Source: Erwinia mallotivora | Lineage (GTDB): Bacteria; Pseudomonadota; Gammaproteobacteria; Enterobacterales; Enterobacteriaceae | Direction: 5' to 3' | DNA length: 64,000 bases | Assembly: GCF_000590885.1 (NCBI RefSeq) | Contig: NZ_JFHN01000025.1 | Coordinates: forward strand, 1-64,000 | Shown here: positions 19,488 to 29,551 of the stretch, in pieces | Position numbering within the stretch: position 1 is the first letter of the stretch | How the letters are laid out: every line of letters starts with the position of its first letter | Position numbers and translations under genes: made by a program | Notes under the pieces: generated by a model | The model's input: the letters and a program-made list of their open reading frames with translations, nothing else | What the model was told of the DNA's origin: nothing | Database searches by the model: none

Positions 19488-22166
19488 CTACTGGTACTCC
19501 TCCAGCTGCGGCGGTTCTTCCATTGGCAGGGTGATGACAAAACGTGCGCCGCCCTCAGGGCGGTTCTCCGCATGAATTTTCCCGCCATGAATATCAACAA
19601 TGGCCTGACAGATAGCCAGCCCAAGGCCGACGCCGGGCACGGCTGACTCTTTATTACCACGAGAAAATTTCTCGAAAATCTGTTCGCTCTGCCCATCGGC
19701 GATACCGGGGCCGTTATCCCACACGGCAATTGCCAGCCACTGGCGCGAAGGCAGGTGAGCGCTGATGCCAATCGTGGCCTGTGGCCCGGCATACTTCAGC
19801 GCGTTCTCCACCAGATTGGTTAACACCCGTTCCATCAGTGGCCCGTCAACGTGGATCAACAGCATCTCAGGCGGCAGATCCAGCTCGATTTTGCGGCCTT
19901 CCAGCGACGGGGCCATCATTTTCAGGGTGCTGCCAATCAGTTCATCCAGCGCCATCCACTCAGCCCGCAGGCTGAAGCCGCCGGACTGCAATCGCGCCAT
20001 ATCCAGCAGATTATTGACCAGTCGGATAGTATTCAGGGTTTGCTCACGCATCGCGCTGGCCTGCGGCGCGTGCTTCGAACCCTCACTGGCCAGATCCAGC
20101 GTCAGGATCTCCGCCTGACCAAACAAGACGGTCAGCGGGGTGCGCAAATCGTGCGAGAGTGCGGAGAGCAATGCATTGCGCAGCTGTTCCCGTTCCGCCG
20201 CCAGACGGGAAACCGCCTCGCGCTGGCTGAGAGCAATGCGCTCCAGCGCGTTGGCAAGCAGTACGGTAAAGGTTTCCACCAGCCGCTGCTGCTCCGGGAT
20301 CATCAGCTGGCGCAGATTAAGCGGCTCCAGCACCAGCAGCCCCAGCGTTTCGCTGCCGGCTTTCAGCGGCAGGATCTGCCAGGGCACACCCGGCAGCGTA
20401 TCTGTCCCGGCACCGGCAGGCTGACCTTTGTCAAAGCTCCAGCGGGCAATTGCCCGGTCCGGCACCGCACTGAGGCGGGATTCGCCCACCGTAACCAGTT
20501 CGCCTTCGCTGTCCGGCAGCAACAGTTCGCTTCTTGCCTGCAAAGTAGCATCCAGACTGCGCGGTAAGGTCTGGGCAATATCCTGCTGGCTCAGCGCCCG
20601 ACTGAGGGTTTTTGCCATTTCATACAGATGCCGCGCCCGCTGCTCACGGTAGCGCGCCACGCGCGCCTGATAGCGCACGCCTGCGGTCAGATTACCGACG
20701 ATGACCCCCACGGCCAGCATCACACCAAAGGTCACCAGATACTGCACGTCTGACACGGCAATCGTGCCGGTGGGCGTGACAAAAAACAGGTCGAAAGCGA
20801 CGATGTTAAGTACCGTTGCCACCACGGACGGCCAGCGGCCATAGCGCAGCGCCACCACCACTACCGCCAGCAGATAGACCATTACCAGATTCACCGAATC
20901 GACACCCGGCAACAGCCAGCGACCGGCCAGCGTGACCAGAGAACAGAGTACCGCCGCCGCCGCGCAGCCCTTCAGCTGCGGCCGCCACTTTTCACCCGGC
21001 GTCCGGTTTAACGGCGCGGGACCGGCAGGTGCAGCAAGCGGTTCATCCAGCGCCACGATCACCAGATCCAAATCTGGCCCCAACTGTCCCAGCCGTCGGG
21101 CAAAGCCGTCATATTTCCAGCGTCGCACCGGGCGGCGGCCAATAATAATCTTGCCCAGGTTATGTTCCCGGGCGTAGCGCAGCACCGCATCAGCCTCGTG
21201 GGGATCGGAGAGCGTGGCGGTTTCCGCCCCCAAATCCTGCGCCATCTGTAACGTGCGCAGAATACCGCGCCGCCGCGCTTCTGACAGGCGATGCAGGCGG
21301 GGCGTCTCGACATAAACCGCGTGCCAGACGCTGTCCAGACGGGCGGCCAGCCGGGCGGCGGTCCTGACCAGTTTTTCACTGCCGGTGTTATCACCGATAC
21401 AGAGCAGAATCGCATCCCGTGTATGCCACACTTTTTCTCGCCCCTGAGTGTCACGCCAGGCACGCATCTGATCGTCAACGCGATCCGCCGTGCGGCGCAG
21501 GGCCAGTTCGCGTAGAGCAAAAAGATTGCCCTTACGGAAAAAGTTCTCAATGGCGCGTTCAGCCCGGTCACCGATGTACACCTTGCCCTCTTTCAGCCGC
21601 TGGCGCAGGTCGTCAGCAGGAAGGTCAACCAGCACCACTTCATCGGCGGCGTCAAAAAAGGGATCGGGCACGGTTTCCCGTACGCGAATACCGGTCACAC
21701 CGCCAACCACGTCGTTAAGGCTTTCGAGATGCTGAACGTTGACGGTGGTCATCACATCAATCCCGGCATCCAGCAGCTCCTCAATATCCTGCCAGCGCTT
21801 CGGGTGACGCGAACCGGGCGCGTTGGTGTGCGCCAGTTCATCCATCAGGATCACCGCCGGATTGCGGGCCAGCGCCGCATCAAGATCAAACTCCGGATGA
21901 CGGTTCTGTCCGGTCGCCCGGCGGGGTAACACGGTCAGCCCTTCAAGCAGGGCAGCGGTTTCTGCACGTCCGTGGGTTTCCACAATCCCCACCAACACCT
22001 CCAGCCCCTGCCCTCGCAAACGCCTGGCCTCCTGTAGCATCGCCCAGGTTTTTCCCACGCCCGCACAGGCACCAAAATAGATTTTCAGTTTGCCCCGGCC
22101 ACTTTCGTTGGCCTGTTGCAGCAGTGCATCCGGGTCGGGACGCTGGAGTTCATCATTCATTGGCAA
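19488..22166 (-). CDS. kdpD: Potassium-sensing histidine kinase KdpD
   Basis: The 892-residue protein is full length for KdpD. The N-terminal KdpD domain has Walker A GACAGVGKT (about 32-40) and DELAHTNAPGSRH. A universal-stress-protein-like domain follows, then four close membrane helices (about 395-500), a GAF-like region, the phospho-acceptor H box SALSHDLRTPLT (near 670) and the N, G1 and G2 boxes of the ATPase (VENALKYA, DNGPGI, GVGLGLAI). It lies 153 bases downstream of kdpC, unlike the tight spacing usual in this operon. The response regulator gene kdpE, normally overlapping the kdpD 3' end, is absent: a convergent esterase gene starts at the very next base. Confidence 0.95.
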   Translation of the reverse strand: MPMNDELQRPDPDALLQQANESGRGKLKIYFGACAGVGKTWAMLQEARRLRGQGLEVLVGIVETHGRAETAALLEGLTVLPRRATGQNRHPEFDLDAALARNPAVILMDELAHTNAPGSRHPKRWQDIEELLDAGIDVMTTVNVQHLESLNDVVGGVTGIRVRETVPDPFFDAADEVVLVDLPADDLRQRLKEGKVYIGDRAERAIENFFRKGNLFALRELALRRTADRVDDQMRAWRDTQGREKVWHTRDAILLCIGDNTGSEKLVRTAARLAARLDSVWHAVYVETPRLHRLSEARRRGILRTLQMAQDLGAETATLSDPHEADAVLRYAREHNLGKIIIGRRPVRRWKYDGFARRLGQLGPDLDLVIVALDEPLAAPAGPAPLNRTPGEKWRPQLKGCAAAAVLCSLVTLAGRWLLPGVDSVNLVMVYLLAVVVVALRYGRWPSVVATVLNIVAFDLFFVTPTGTIAVSDVQYLVTFGVMLAVGVIVGNLTAGVRYQARVARYREQRARHLYEMAKTLSRALSQQDIAQTLPRSLDATLQARSELLLPDSEGELVTVGESRLSAVPDRAIARWSFDKGQPAGAGTDTLPGVPWQILPLKAGSETLGLLVLEPLNLRQLMIPEQQRLVETFTVLLANALERIALSQREAVSRLAAEREQLRNALLSALSHDLRTPLTVLFGQAEILTLDLASEGSKHAPQASAMREQTLNTIRLVNNLLDMARLQSGGFSLRAEWMALDELIGSTLKMMAPSLEGRKIELDLPPEMLLIHVDGPLMERVLTNLVENALKYAGPQATIGISAHLPSRQWLAIAVWDNGPGIADGQSEQIFEKFSRGNKESAVPGVGLGLAICQAIVDIHGGKIHAENRPEGGARFVITLPMEEPPQLEEYQ

Positions 22167-22253
22167 GCATTAATCCTTAAAATCCGCGCAGCTGAACAAG
22201 CCTGGCACAGCCAGCCATCAGGCGTAATGCCTGGCGGCGTTTATCAATGCAAT

Positions 22254-22277
22254 ACGGGTGGAACCGTGTCCACCCGT
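22254..22277 (-). other. Strong hairpin between kdpC and kdpD
   Basis: The perfect 9-base stem ACGGGTGGA/TCCACCCGT has a 6-base loop and lies in the 153-base gap between kdpC and kdpD. A second small stem, CAGGC/GCCTG, sits at 22219-22233. No T run follows either on the minus strand, so they look more like processing or mRNA-stability elements that could lower kdpD expression relative to kdpFABC. Confidence 0.5.
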
Positions 22278-22319
22278 AAAATTATCATTGTCAGCCCGCT
22301 CTCTCAGCTTCTGCGAACC

Positions 22320-22889
22320 TTATCGTATGGCATCAAGTGCCATGTTCAGCTTCACCACGTTGACCACAGGCTCACCGATAAAGTCCGGAACCGGCGCGGC
22401 GGTGTTCTCGTCGATCAATCGCTTCACCTCAGCCAGTGGCAGCTTACGTGCTTCCGCCACCCGTGGAGCCTGCCAGACTGCCGCTTCAGGTGAAATCTGC
22501 GGGTCAAGACCGCTGCCGGAGGCGGTCACCAGCTCCACCGGCACGGCGGTATCAGCCTGCGGATTTGCCTTACGCAAGGCGGCCACCCGCTGGCGCACTG
22601 CCTCATCCAGAGCCGGGTTGCTCCCGGCCAGATTGCTACCGGAAGAAGCCAGCGGATTATAGGGAGCATCACTGGTGGCTGACGGTCTGGTCTGAAAATA
22701 GTCCGGACGGCTGAAGTTCTGCCCAATCAGCGCCGAGCCGCGCGGCTTGCCGTCAATCTCCAGCAGCGAACCATTAGCCTGTGCCGGAAACCACCACTGC
22801 GCCAGCGCGGTGGTGACTAAAGGATAAATCAGACCGGTAATGACTGACAGTAACAGCAGCAAAATCACGGTGGGACGTAACTGACTCAT
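22320..22889 (-). CDS. kdpC: K+-transporting ATPase subunit C
   Basis: KdpC is the single-span subunit of the high-affinity KdpFABC potassium pump and stabilises ATP binding by KdpB. The 189-residue product has one N-terminal membrane helix (about 8-28, [17 protein letters not shown]) and the conserved periplasmic domain with [31 protein letters not shown] and the C-terminal region [14 protein letters not shown] and [11 protein letters not shown]. It is ten bases downstream of kdpB on the same strand. Confidence 0.96.
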   Translation of the reverse strand: MSQLRPTVILLLLLSVITGLIYPLVTTALAQWWFPAQANGSLLEIDGKPRGSALIGQNFSRPDYFQTRPSATSDAPYNPLASSGSNLAGSNPALDEAVRQRVAALRKANPQADTAVPVELVTASGSGLDPQISPEAAVWQAPRVAEARKLPLAEVKRLIDENTAAPVPDFIGEPVVNVVKLNMALDAIR

Positions 22890-22899
22890 GATGTTTTCC

Positions 22900-24948
22900 T
22901 CAGAACCAACCGGTTACGGTCAGCAGCATATCGATAATTTTGATGCCCACAAACGGCACCAGCAAACCACCGACACCGTAAATCCACAGGTTACGCCGCA
23001 GCAGCGCTGCCGCACTCAGCGGACGATAGCTCACGCCTTTTAACGCCAGCGGGATCAGAAACACAATCACCAGCGCGTTGAAAATCACTGCCGACAGGAT
23101 AGCCGAGTCCGGCGAATGCAGGCGCATCACATTCAACGCATTCAGTTGCGGGTAGGTGACGGCAAAGGCGGCAGGAATAATGGCAAAGTATTTCGCCACA
23201 TCGTTGGCAATACTGAAGGTGGTCAGCGAACCACGGGTCATCAGCATCTGTTTACCGATGTGGACCACCTCCAGCAGCTTGGTGGGGTTGGAGTCCAGAT
23301 CCACCATGTTGCCCGCCTCTTTTGCCGCCTGGGTGCCGGAGTTCATCGCTACCGCCACGTCAGCCTGCGCCAGCGCGGGGGCATCGTTGGTGCCATCGCC
23401 GGTCATCGCCACCAGCCGCCCTTCTGCCTGATACTGGCGGATCAGCGCCAGCTTGGCTTCAGGCGTCGCTTCAGAGAGAAAATCATCGACGCCCGCTTCG
23501 GCGGCAATAGCTGCGGCGGTCAGCGGGTTATCACCGGTGATCATGATGGTTTTAATACCCATCTTACGCAGTTCGGCAAAGCGCTCTTTAATGCCGCCTT
23601 TGACGATGTCTTTCAGCTCCACCACGCCCATCACTTTCGGGCCGTCACACACCACCAACGGCGTACCACCTGCGCGTGCCACCTGCTCAACCAGCTGATT
23701 AACCTGGGTTGGGAACTGGCCGCCATTGCTGTCAATATGACGGCGTACCGCATCCACCGCCCCTTTGCGGATCACCCGCTCCTGCACGTTTACGCCGCTC
23801 ATGCGGGTTTGTGCCGAGAAGGGGATAAAGGTCGCGCCCATGCTGTTTAAATCGCGCTCGCGCAGATTAAATTTCTGCTTCGCCAGCACCACAATGCTTC
23901 GACCTTCCGGCGTTTCATCAGCCAGCGAGGCCAGCTGTGCCGCATCCGCCAGCTGTTCATCGCTGACGCCGGGGGCAGGCAGAAACTGAGTTGCCTGACG
24001 GTTGCCGAGGGTAATGGTGCCGGTTTTATCCAGCATCAGCACGTCGACGTCTCCGGCGGCTTCAACCGCACGACCACTGGTGGCGATGACATTCGCGCCG
24101 AGCATCCGGCTCATCCCGGCAACGCCGATAGCCGACAGCAGGCCACCGATGGTGGTCGGAATCAGACAGACCAGCAGTGCCACCAGCACCGTGATACTGA
24201 CCGCATTGCCGCCCCATGCAGAGAACGGCCACAGCGTCGCCGTCGCCAGCACAAACACAATGGTCAACGCCACCAGCAGAATGGTCAGGGCGATCTCGTT
24301 CGGCGTTTTGCGGCGTTTGGCTCCCTCAACCATCGCAATCATCCGGTCAAGAAAGGTTTCACCGGGGTTAACGCTGCACTGCACCACCAGCCAGTCAGAA
24401 AGAATGCGTGTACCGCCCGTTACCGACGCGAAATCACCGCCTGATTCACGAATGACCGGTGCGGATTCGCCGGTAATGGCGCTTTCATCTACCGATGCGC
24501 CGCCTTCCACCACCTCACCGTCGCAGGGAATGATGTCACCCGCTTCCACCAGTACCACGTCGCCTTTACGCAGCGAATCTGCCGCCACCTGCTGATGCGA
24601 ACTGCCATAATGCGGCGCGGCCATTTTTTTAGCGTAACTGGTTTTCTGTACCCCTTTCAGGCTGTTGGCCTGCGCCTTACTGCGCCCTTCTGCCAGCGCC
24701 TCAGCAAAGTTGGCGAACAACACGGTGAACCACAGCCACAGCGAAATAGCGGCAGTGAAACCGGCACTCCCAGGCGTTTCGCCCATCGCCATCGCGACAG
24801 CCAGCAGTGAGGTCAGTATGCTACCCAGCCACACCACAAACATCACCGGATTGCGAAACTGCACGCTTGGGCTGAGTTTTTTCAGCGCATCGCTGGCGGC
24901 TGTCCGCATCAGCGCACCATCAAACAGCGCCTGTTGATTACGACTCAT
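22900..24948 (-). CDS. kdpB: K+-transporting ATPase subunit B (P-type ATPase)
   Basis: KdpB is the catalytic P-type ATPase of the Kdp pump. The 682-residue protein has the E. coli length. The phosphorylated aspartate is D307 in DKTGTIT, the TGES dephosphorylation motif is at 159-162, and the nucleotide domain carries [12 protein letters not shown]. The membrane segment CLIPTTIGG belongs to the subunit's M4 region. It sits between kdpA (18 bases away) and kdpC (10 bases) in the usual order. Confidence 0.97.
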   Translation of the reverse strand: MSRNQQALFDGALMRTAASDALKKLSPSVQFRNPVMFVVWLGSILTSLLAVAMAMGETPGSAGFTAAISLWLWFTVLFANFAEALAEGRSKAQANSLKGVQKTSYAKKMAAPHYGSSHQQVAADSLRKGDVVLVEAGDIIPCDGEVVEGGASVDESAITGESAPVIRESGGDFASVTGGTRILSDWLVVQCSVNPGETFLDRMIAMVEGAKRRKTPNEIALTILLVALTIVFVLATATLWPFSAWGGNAVSITVLVALLVCLIPTTIGGLLSAIGVAGMSRMLGANVIATSGRAVEAAGDVDVLMLDKTGTITLGNRQATQFLPAPGVSDEQLADAAQLASLADETPEGRSIVVLAKQKFNLRERDLNSMGATFIPFSAQTRMSGVNVQERVIRKGAVDAVRRHIDSNGGQFPTQVNQLVEQVARAGGTPLVVCDGPKVMGVVELKDIVKGGIKERFAELRKMGIKTIMITGDNPLTAAAIAAEAGVDDFLSEATPEAKLALIRQYQAEGRLVAMTGDGTNDAPALAQADVAVAMNSGTQAAKEAGNMVDLDSNPTKLLEVVHIGKQMLMTRGSLTTFSIANDVAKYFAIIPAAFAVTYPQLNALNVMRLHSPDSAILSAVIFNALVIVFLIPLALKGVSYRPLSAAALLRRNLWIYGVGGLLVPFVGIKIIDMLLTVTGWF

Positions 24949-24966
24949 GATTCTTTTCTCCGGCGA

Positions 24967-26652
24967 TTAATGACCGAACATTTGCAGATGTTCTGCCACC
25001 GGCCCCAGGGCCAGAGCAGGAATAAACGTCAATGCACCTACCAGCAACACGGTGCCAATCAGCAGCGCGATAAAAAGCACGCCGTGAGTGGGTAAGGTGC
25101 CATTGCCAACCGGCTGGATTTTTTTCACCGCCAGCGAACCGGCAATTGCCATCACCGGGATGATGATGCCGAAGCGACCGACCAGCATGCAGAACGCCAG
25201 CAGCAGGTTCCAGAACGGTGTGTTTGCGCTCAGACCGGCAAAGGCACTGCCGTTGTTGTTGGCGGCGGAGGAAACGGCGTACAGCACTTCACTGAAACCA
25301 TGAATGCCAGGATTCGCCATCCCGCTACGTCCGGCATCGGTCATCATTGCCAGCGCGGTGCCCAGCAGAACCAGCGTGGGCGTGACGAGAATAGCCAGCG
25401 CGGTCATTTTCATTTCCCAGACGTCAATCTTCTTACCGAGATATTCCGGCGTGCGGCCTATCATCAGTCCGGCGATAAACACCGCCAGCAGCACAAACAG
25501 CAACATGCCGTACAGACCGGCACCGACACCGCCGAACACCACCTCGCCAATCTGGATCAACCACATTGGCACCATGCCTCCCAGGGCGGTGAATGAGTCG
25601 TGCATCGCGTTTACCGCACCACATGAGGCGGCCGTGGTGATCACCGCAAACAGGCTGGAGTTAAGAATGCCGAAGCGCGTCTCTTTACCTTCCATATTGC
25701 TGGCACTGTCAGCGCCAAGAGCAAGGAAATGTGGATTTCCACGCAGTTCAGCCCACATCACCACGACCACCGCCGCAATAAACATCAGCGACATTGCCCA
25801 CAGCAGCGCATGGCCCTGGCGGCGATCTTTCACCACATCACCAAAGGCAAAACAGAGCGCAGCCGGGATCAGGAAGATCGCCAGCATCTGCACCACATTG
25901 CTTAACGCGGTCGGGTTTTCAAAAGGATGAGCCGAGTTGACGTTAAAGAAACCACCACCATTGGTTCCCAACATTTTGATCGCTTCCTGCGAAGCGACTG
26001 GCCCCATTGGCAGCGTCTGTTTCGCCCCTTCCAGCGTGGTTAAATCGAGATAGCCGGAAAAGTTTTGCAGCGAGCCCTGGCTGACAAAGAACAGTGCAAT
26101 CAACAGAGAGAGCGGCAGCAGCACATACAAGGTGACGCGCGTCATGTCGCGCCAGGCATTGCCCAGCGTACCGAGAGAGCGGTTAGCAAAACCCCGAATC
26201 AGAGCAAAGGCCACGGCGATCCCGGTTGCCGCAGAGAGAAAGTTCTGCACCGTCAGGCCAACCATCTGGCTGAAATAGCTCAGCGTGCTCTCGCCCGCAT
26301 AGGACTGCCAGTTGGTATTAGTCACAAAGCTGATAGCGGTATTCAGTGCCAGATGCCAGCTGAGATTTGGCAGATGCTGTGGATTAAGCGGCAGGCTGGC
26401 CTGCGCCATCAACATCACCATCAGCAGAACAGTTCCACCCAGGTTGAACAGCAGGATTGCCAACAGATAACGACGCCAGTCCATTGGCTGACTCTCGACG
26501 CCGCTGACACGCCACAGCAGAGATTCGAAACCCGCCAGACCAGGTAAGGGTCGATCATCAATCAGTCGGGCCAGCCCGCTGCCTAATGGTTTGGCAAGAA
26601 TTAACAGAACAGCCATGTAGCTGGCAATTAACAAAAATGCGCTGGCGGCCAT
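24967..26652 (-). CDS. kdpA: K+-transporting ATPase subunit A
   Basis: KdpA is the channel-like potassium-binding subunit. The 561-residue protein has about ten membrane helices. Selectivity-filter-like loops are visible, including [11 protein letters not shown] (about 115), [19 protein letters not shown] (about 230) and [12 protein letters not shown] (about 345). Its ATG shares one base with the kdpF stop codon (TGATG), so translation of the two is coupled. Confidence 0.97.
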   Translation of the reverse strand: MAASAFLLIASYMAVLLILAKPLGSGLARLIDDRPLPGLAGFESLLWRVSGVESQPMDWRRYLLAILLFNLGGTVLLMVMLMAQASLPLNPQHLPNLSWHLALNTAISFVTNTNWQSYAGESTLSYFSQMVGLTVQNFLSAATGIAVAFALIRGFANRSLGTLGNAWRDMTRVTLYVLLPLSLLIALFFVSQGSLQNFSGYLDLTTLEGAKQTLPMGPVASQEAIKMLGTNGGGFFNVNSAHPFENPTALSNVVQMLAIFLIPAALCFAFGDVVKDRRQGHALLWAMSLMFIAAVVVVMWAELRGNPHFLALGADSASNMEGKETRFGILNSSLFAVITTAASCGAVNAMHDSFTALGGMVPMWLIQIGEVVFGGVGAGLYGMLLFVLLAVFIAGLMIGRTPEYLGKKIDVWEMKMTALAILVTPTLVLLGTALAMMTDAGRSGMANPGIHGFSEVLYAVSSAANNNGSAFAGLSANTPFWNLLLAFCMLVGRFGIIIPVMAIAGSLAVKKIQPVGNGTLPTHGVLFIALLIGTVLLVGALTFIPALALGPVAEHLQMFGH

Positions 26653-26741
26653 CAGAACGCCTCCGCATTAATCAGGGCATACACCAGATAGCCCAACAGC
26701 AGAAACACCAGCACAATGCCGGCAATTAAGGCCATGCTCAC
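26652..26741 (-). CDS. kdpF: KdpF, small stabilising subunit
   Basis: This 29-codon gene encodes a single hydrophobic helix ending [16 protein letters not shown], identical at the C-terminal half to E. coli KdpF as I recall it. A GTG start at 26741 is chosen because GGAGG lies six bases upstream and it gives the E. coli length ([10 protein letters not shown] start). The internal ATG at 26735 is too far from the ribosome site. KdpF is a lipid-like stabiliser of the KdpFABC complex. It overlaps kdpA by one base. Confidence 0.93.
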   Translation of the reverse strand: MSMALIAGIVLVFLLLGYLVYALINAEAF

Positions 26742-26816
26742 AACACACCTCCGGGGCGCTTAAGGATGCCGATATTGTTGCCGCCGGGGTGCAAAGTTGA
26801 TGTAAAAAAGCAGAGA

Positions 26817-26841
26817 GTGGATGTAAAAAAAATATAAAAAT
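26817..26841 (-). promoter_or_regulatory. Probable KdpE-binding site upstream of kdpFABC
   Basis: On the minus strand a T-rich stretch ATTTTTATATTTTTTTTAC followed by ATCC closely resembles the KdpE box of E. coli (TTTATACTTTTTTTACACC type). It lies about 76 bases upstream of kdpF. Its presence implies that a KdpE protein exists elsewhere in the genome although none is encoded in this window. Confidence 0.65.
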
Positions 26842-26913
26842 GGCTGGCGCAGAGGGCAGGCAGAGCGGGTCAGTTTTCTACCAGCGTTCACTGAGGTGAA
26901 CTTATCGCCAGAT

Positions 26914-27309
26914 TCAGGTGGTCAACAGCGTATGCAGCGTCTGCAAATCGCGTTTCACGGCTTCAATGTCCTGGGCAAATTTCTCGTCGGACATCAACGG
27001 CTGGCGGAAGACGGTAATTAACACCTCAGCCCCCTGCTCGTTAGGAATCACCCGCATTGGCATATACACCTCCCTGCCGGAACCACTGTCAATGTAGTGA
27101 TCCATCACGCCAAAGGGATTGTGGTCGGTAAAACGGATTTTCAGGTTTTGACCCGATTCGGCCGATTTCCAGTAATTGCCTTCCTGAACCAGAGGGGAAG
27201 CAGTCAGTCCCGTAGCCCATTTTGGGAAATAGTCAGGCTTCCAGATGGTTTCGTACAGGTCAACCCAGTTGCGGGGAATGGCAAGACTAACGGTTTGCGA
27301 TGACAGCAC
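26914..27309 (-). CDS. SRPBCC/START-like small protein
   Basis: The 131-residue protein looks like a SRPBCC (polyketide cyclase/START-fold) protein: a strand with Pro-Arg-x-Trp (AIPRNWVDLYETIWKPDYFPKWATG) followed by beta-sheet segments (LKIRFTDHNPFGVMDHYI, REVYMPMRVIPN, AEVLITVFRQP) and a C-terminal helix. Such domains bind hydrophobic ligands; no specific role can be given. The frame is open to 27369, but the GTG at 27309 follows AGGAG by five bases and is preferred. It lies between the kdp operon and the T6SS cluster, on the same strand as both, and appears unrelated to either. Confidence 0.65.
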   Translation of the reverse strand: MLSSQTVSLAIPRNWVDLYETIWKPDYFPKWATGLTASPLVQEGNYWKSAESGQNLKIRFTDHNPFGVMDHYIDSGSGREVYMPMRVIPNEQGAEVLITVFRQPLMSDEKFAQDIEAVKRDLQTLHTLLTT

Positions 27310-27371
27310 AACAACTCCTGAATTCTGGCAATAAAGCCCTAATTTAACCACTGTGCTGCGCAGATGCAAAG

Positions 27372-27387
27372 GGGCGGTCAGCCGCCC
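27372..27387 (-). terminator. Hairpin ending the left T6SS operon
   Basis: The stem GGGCGG/CCGCCC with a 4-base loop immediately follows the tssE stop codon on the minus strand. It is followed by CCTTTG, so the T run is poor. Position at the end of a long operon supports a terminator. Confidence 0.5.
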
Positions 27388-27894
27388 TCAGACACTTTTC
27401 AAATCCACTTTCGCGGTTTCAACATCATAAGCACCGTTGATGCAGAGATCGATGGGCTGCGGGTGCCATTCAATTAAGCCACGAATTTCAAACAGCACCT
27501 GACCATTTTTACCCAGCAGATCTTTGTCTGTTAACGGGCGAACCAGCAACGATTCCGGAATAATTCTTGATTCAAAGCGCAGCAATGCATTCCTGATACT
27601 TTTCTCAATAATGTTCCAGTTATGGTGATTCGCATATTGCCCGGAAAAAGGGGCAATGCCGTAATTCATCACCGAACCACATACGGCTTTATGGCGATGT
27701 TCATCCAGGCGATCCTCAATATTCGTATTGTTCAACAGACTGGCGATATCATTTTGCACCACAGCACGCATCTTTCTCGCGTCAAAATAAAAGGCATCGT
27801 GCGCCTCCTGGCTTTTTTGCGGCTCATCGTCCAGAAGTCTTTCAAACAGTGTCGGCAGGTAGTGAAGTTTTTTTTCCACGGCTGGCTCCGTCAC
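27388..27894 (-). CDS. tssE: T6SS baseplate protein TssE
   Basis: TssE is the gp25-like wedge protein of the type VI baseplate. The 168-residue product shows the family pattern: LPTLFERLLDDEP near the start, a mid region VMNYGIAPFSG, then IRNALLRFESRIIPESLLV followed by LFEIRGLIEWHPQPIDL. The sheath-initiation segment near ESRI is intact. It is the last gene of the minus-strand T6SS arm and overlaps tagJ by four bases. Confidence 0.9.
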   Translation of the reverse strand: MTEPAVEKKLHYLPTLFERLLDDEPQKSQEAHDAFYFDARKMRAVVQNDIASLLNNTNIEDRLDEHRHKAVCGSVMNYGIAPFSGQYANHHNWNIIEKSIRNALLRFESRIIPESLLVRPLTDKDLLGKNGQVLFEIRGLIEWHPQPIDLCINGAYDVETAKVDLKSV

Positions 27895-28688
27895 GCAAAT
27901 CTGACATCTGCGACTTCCAGTAATGAAAACTCACCACGATCGGTGATCAATACTTTTCTCCCCATGCCGGTGGAAAAAAGTTCGGATTGCTGCTGCCATT
28001 CGGTGATTAAACCCAGTTTTATCTTCTGGTCAGCCTGCGGCGATAACGGATAGCGAGCCGGAATATAGCCATAATAGATTTCATTATTGACTTTGATATG
28101 AGCGGGAGCCCACACCAGATCCAGTAAATCCCTGGGCTGCGCCACACTCATCATCTGAATCAGCGAGAAAGGAACCTGACGATAGCCACCGGCACTGACA
28201 AACTCGCAAACCGGACCGATTCGCCCGTCACTGTCAGCTATCCAGTTAAAAGCGCCGATCATCTCTCCGCCACCGGCACTCTCCGGCGCCAGTTCAAATG
28301 CCTGACTACGCAGCGCTTCCGACTGTTCAGGTTCATTCGCCGCGTGCAATCTGTTCGCTTCCAGAAGTAACGTCATCCACTCAGTTGATGAATCATCAAG
28401 TAATCCGGCGGTACGCGTGCCCATCAGTACGTTCTCCCGCACCAGCTCACTGAATACCAGATTTTTGCACAGCTCAGCTTCTTGCTGTGAGTGTTCATCA
28501 ATCAGTTCAATGGTCTGAATCTGCATTAACGCTTTTTCCCATAATCCCTCAATGCAGTACAATTTGAATAATGTCTTACGTAGTTGAATATCTTCGGGTT
28601 TTGCTTTCACCTGCGACAATACATCGCTGATAATGTTTTCCAGCGATGAGGATTTTAATAATTCAGCCAGACCATGTGCATCAGACAT
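27891..28688 (-). CDS. tagJ: ImpE/TagJ family T6SS accessory protein
   Basis: The 265-residue protein matches the ImpE family (TagJ in Pseudomonas), which binds the sheath subunit TssB and modulates sheath disassembly by ClpV. The N-terminal helical repeats (about 10-120) include LRKTLFKLYCIEGLWEKAL. The C-terminal domain has FNWIADSDGRIGPVCEF and DLVWAPA, conserved in the family. It overlaps tssE by four bases and is 17 bases from the tagK-like gene. TagJ is optional in T6SS clusters, so it says something about the subtype. Confidence 0.85.
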   Translation of the reverse strand: MSDAHGLAELLKSSSLENIISDVLSQVKAKPEDIQLRKTLFKLYCIEGLWEKALMQIQTIELIDEHSQQEAELCKNLVFSELVRENVLMGTRTAGLLDDSSTEWMTLLLEANRLHAANEPEQSEALRSQAFELAPESAGGGEMIGAFNWIADSDGRIGPVCEFVSAGGYRQVPFSLIQMMSVAQPRDLLDLVWAPAHIKVNNEIYYGYIPARYPLSPQADQKIKLGLITEWQQQSELFSTGMGRKVLITDRGEFSLLEVADVRFA

Positions 28689-28705
28689 ATTATTTTCCTT
28701 TTTAA

Positions 28706-29548
28706 TTAATAGAGGCTGTCCAGCCCGGTTTTATATAAATCATGAAACACTAATTCAGGTACGTGTTTTTTCTCTTTCGATGAGATATTTTCAGGGGCCA
28801 GTGATTTCAGAATGTCAGTTTTTTCTTCCTCACCCAATAACTCGTCATAAGATTCCGTTATATTCATTTCCTTCCAAACCTTCTCAAAAAGTGAAGGGGC
28901 AGGAACGATGCATTCTGTCAGTGTTTTTGTTTTCATTTCATCTCTGATGGCGTCAAAGTAATCATCATCTCCGGAAAGTTTGTTATTGATTTCAGGACTG
29001 TCATCAAAGAATTTTCTGTTTTGCTCCCCCCAGATAAGAAATTTTTTATATTCAAGCTCAAGCTTCTTCAAAACATCAGTTTCGGTTTCAGCACTCTCCA
29101 TTGCATCACTGAAATAACGCAAATCACCCGTATAATGACCACCATTGGGTAAAATATCTTCTACCTCCGGGATAATCAGATGGTCTTTTTCCTCTTCATA
29201 ATGCACGTTCAGTAAATTGTGTAGCATATCCTCATGATCGGAAGATTCATCATTTCCGACTTCAAAGGTAAAATTGCCAAGCTGAATAAAAGCACCAAAT
29301 CGTAAAATACAGGTCTGGCCATGACGTATTTCGACATCATCAACCCGGCAAATATACTTTTCACAATTATTTAAGATAACTGCCCCCCCCGTAGAGCTGT
29401 AAAAATAAATAGCGTCATCCTGCTCTTCCTGTCCGGACAGGCTGAATGTTCCATTTTGTACATTGAAACAAGCTGCATTTTCAAAAGTACAGGATGCTGA
29501 CAGAAGAAAGATGCGCTGATTATCTGGCCAGGTCATTAACAATTGCAT
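28706..29548 (-). CDS. TagK-like T6SS-associated protein with N-terminal FHA-like region
   Basis: The 280-residue protein has an N-terminal beta-rich part (about 1-90) resembling a forkhead-associated domain (RIFLLSASCTFENAA, VDDVEIRHGQTCILRFGAFIQLGNFTFEV). An acidic helical C-terminal part contains LTECIVPAPSLFEKVWKEMN, reminiscent of the TagK domain found in enterobacterial T6SS loci. The role of TagK is not established. The FHA phospho-threonine residues are not clearly conserved, and no kinase or phosphatase gene of the TagE/TagG type is in the cluster. It lies three bases from the PAAR gene on the same strand. Confidence 0.6.
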   Translation of the reverse strand: MQLLMTWPDNQRIFLLSASCTFENAACFNVQNGTFSLSGQEEQDDAIYFYSSTGGAVILNNCEKYICRVDDVEIRHGQTCILRFGAFIQLGNFTFEVGNDESSDHEDMLHNLLNVHYEEEKDHLIIPEVEDILPNGGHYTGDLRYFSDAMESAETETDVLKKLELEYKKFLIWGEQNRKFFDDSPEINNKLSGDDDYFDAIRDEMKTKTLTECIVPAPSLFEKVWKEMNITESYDELLGEEEKTDILKSLAPENISSKEKKHVPELVFHDLYKTGLDSLY

Positions 29549-29551
29549 TGT

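Noticed and set aside
23116..23850. Long open frame opposite kdpB (and similar ones opposite kdpD and kdpA)
   Set aside because: kdpB is unambiguous on the other strand; the antisense product is His/Gln-rich and resembles no protein.
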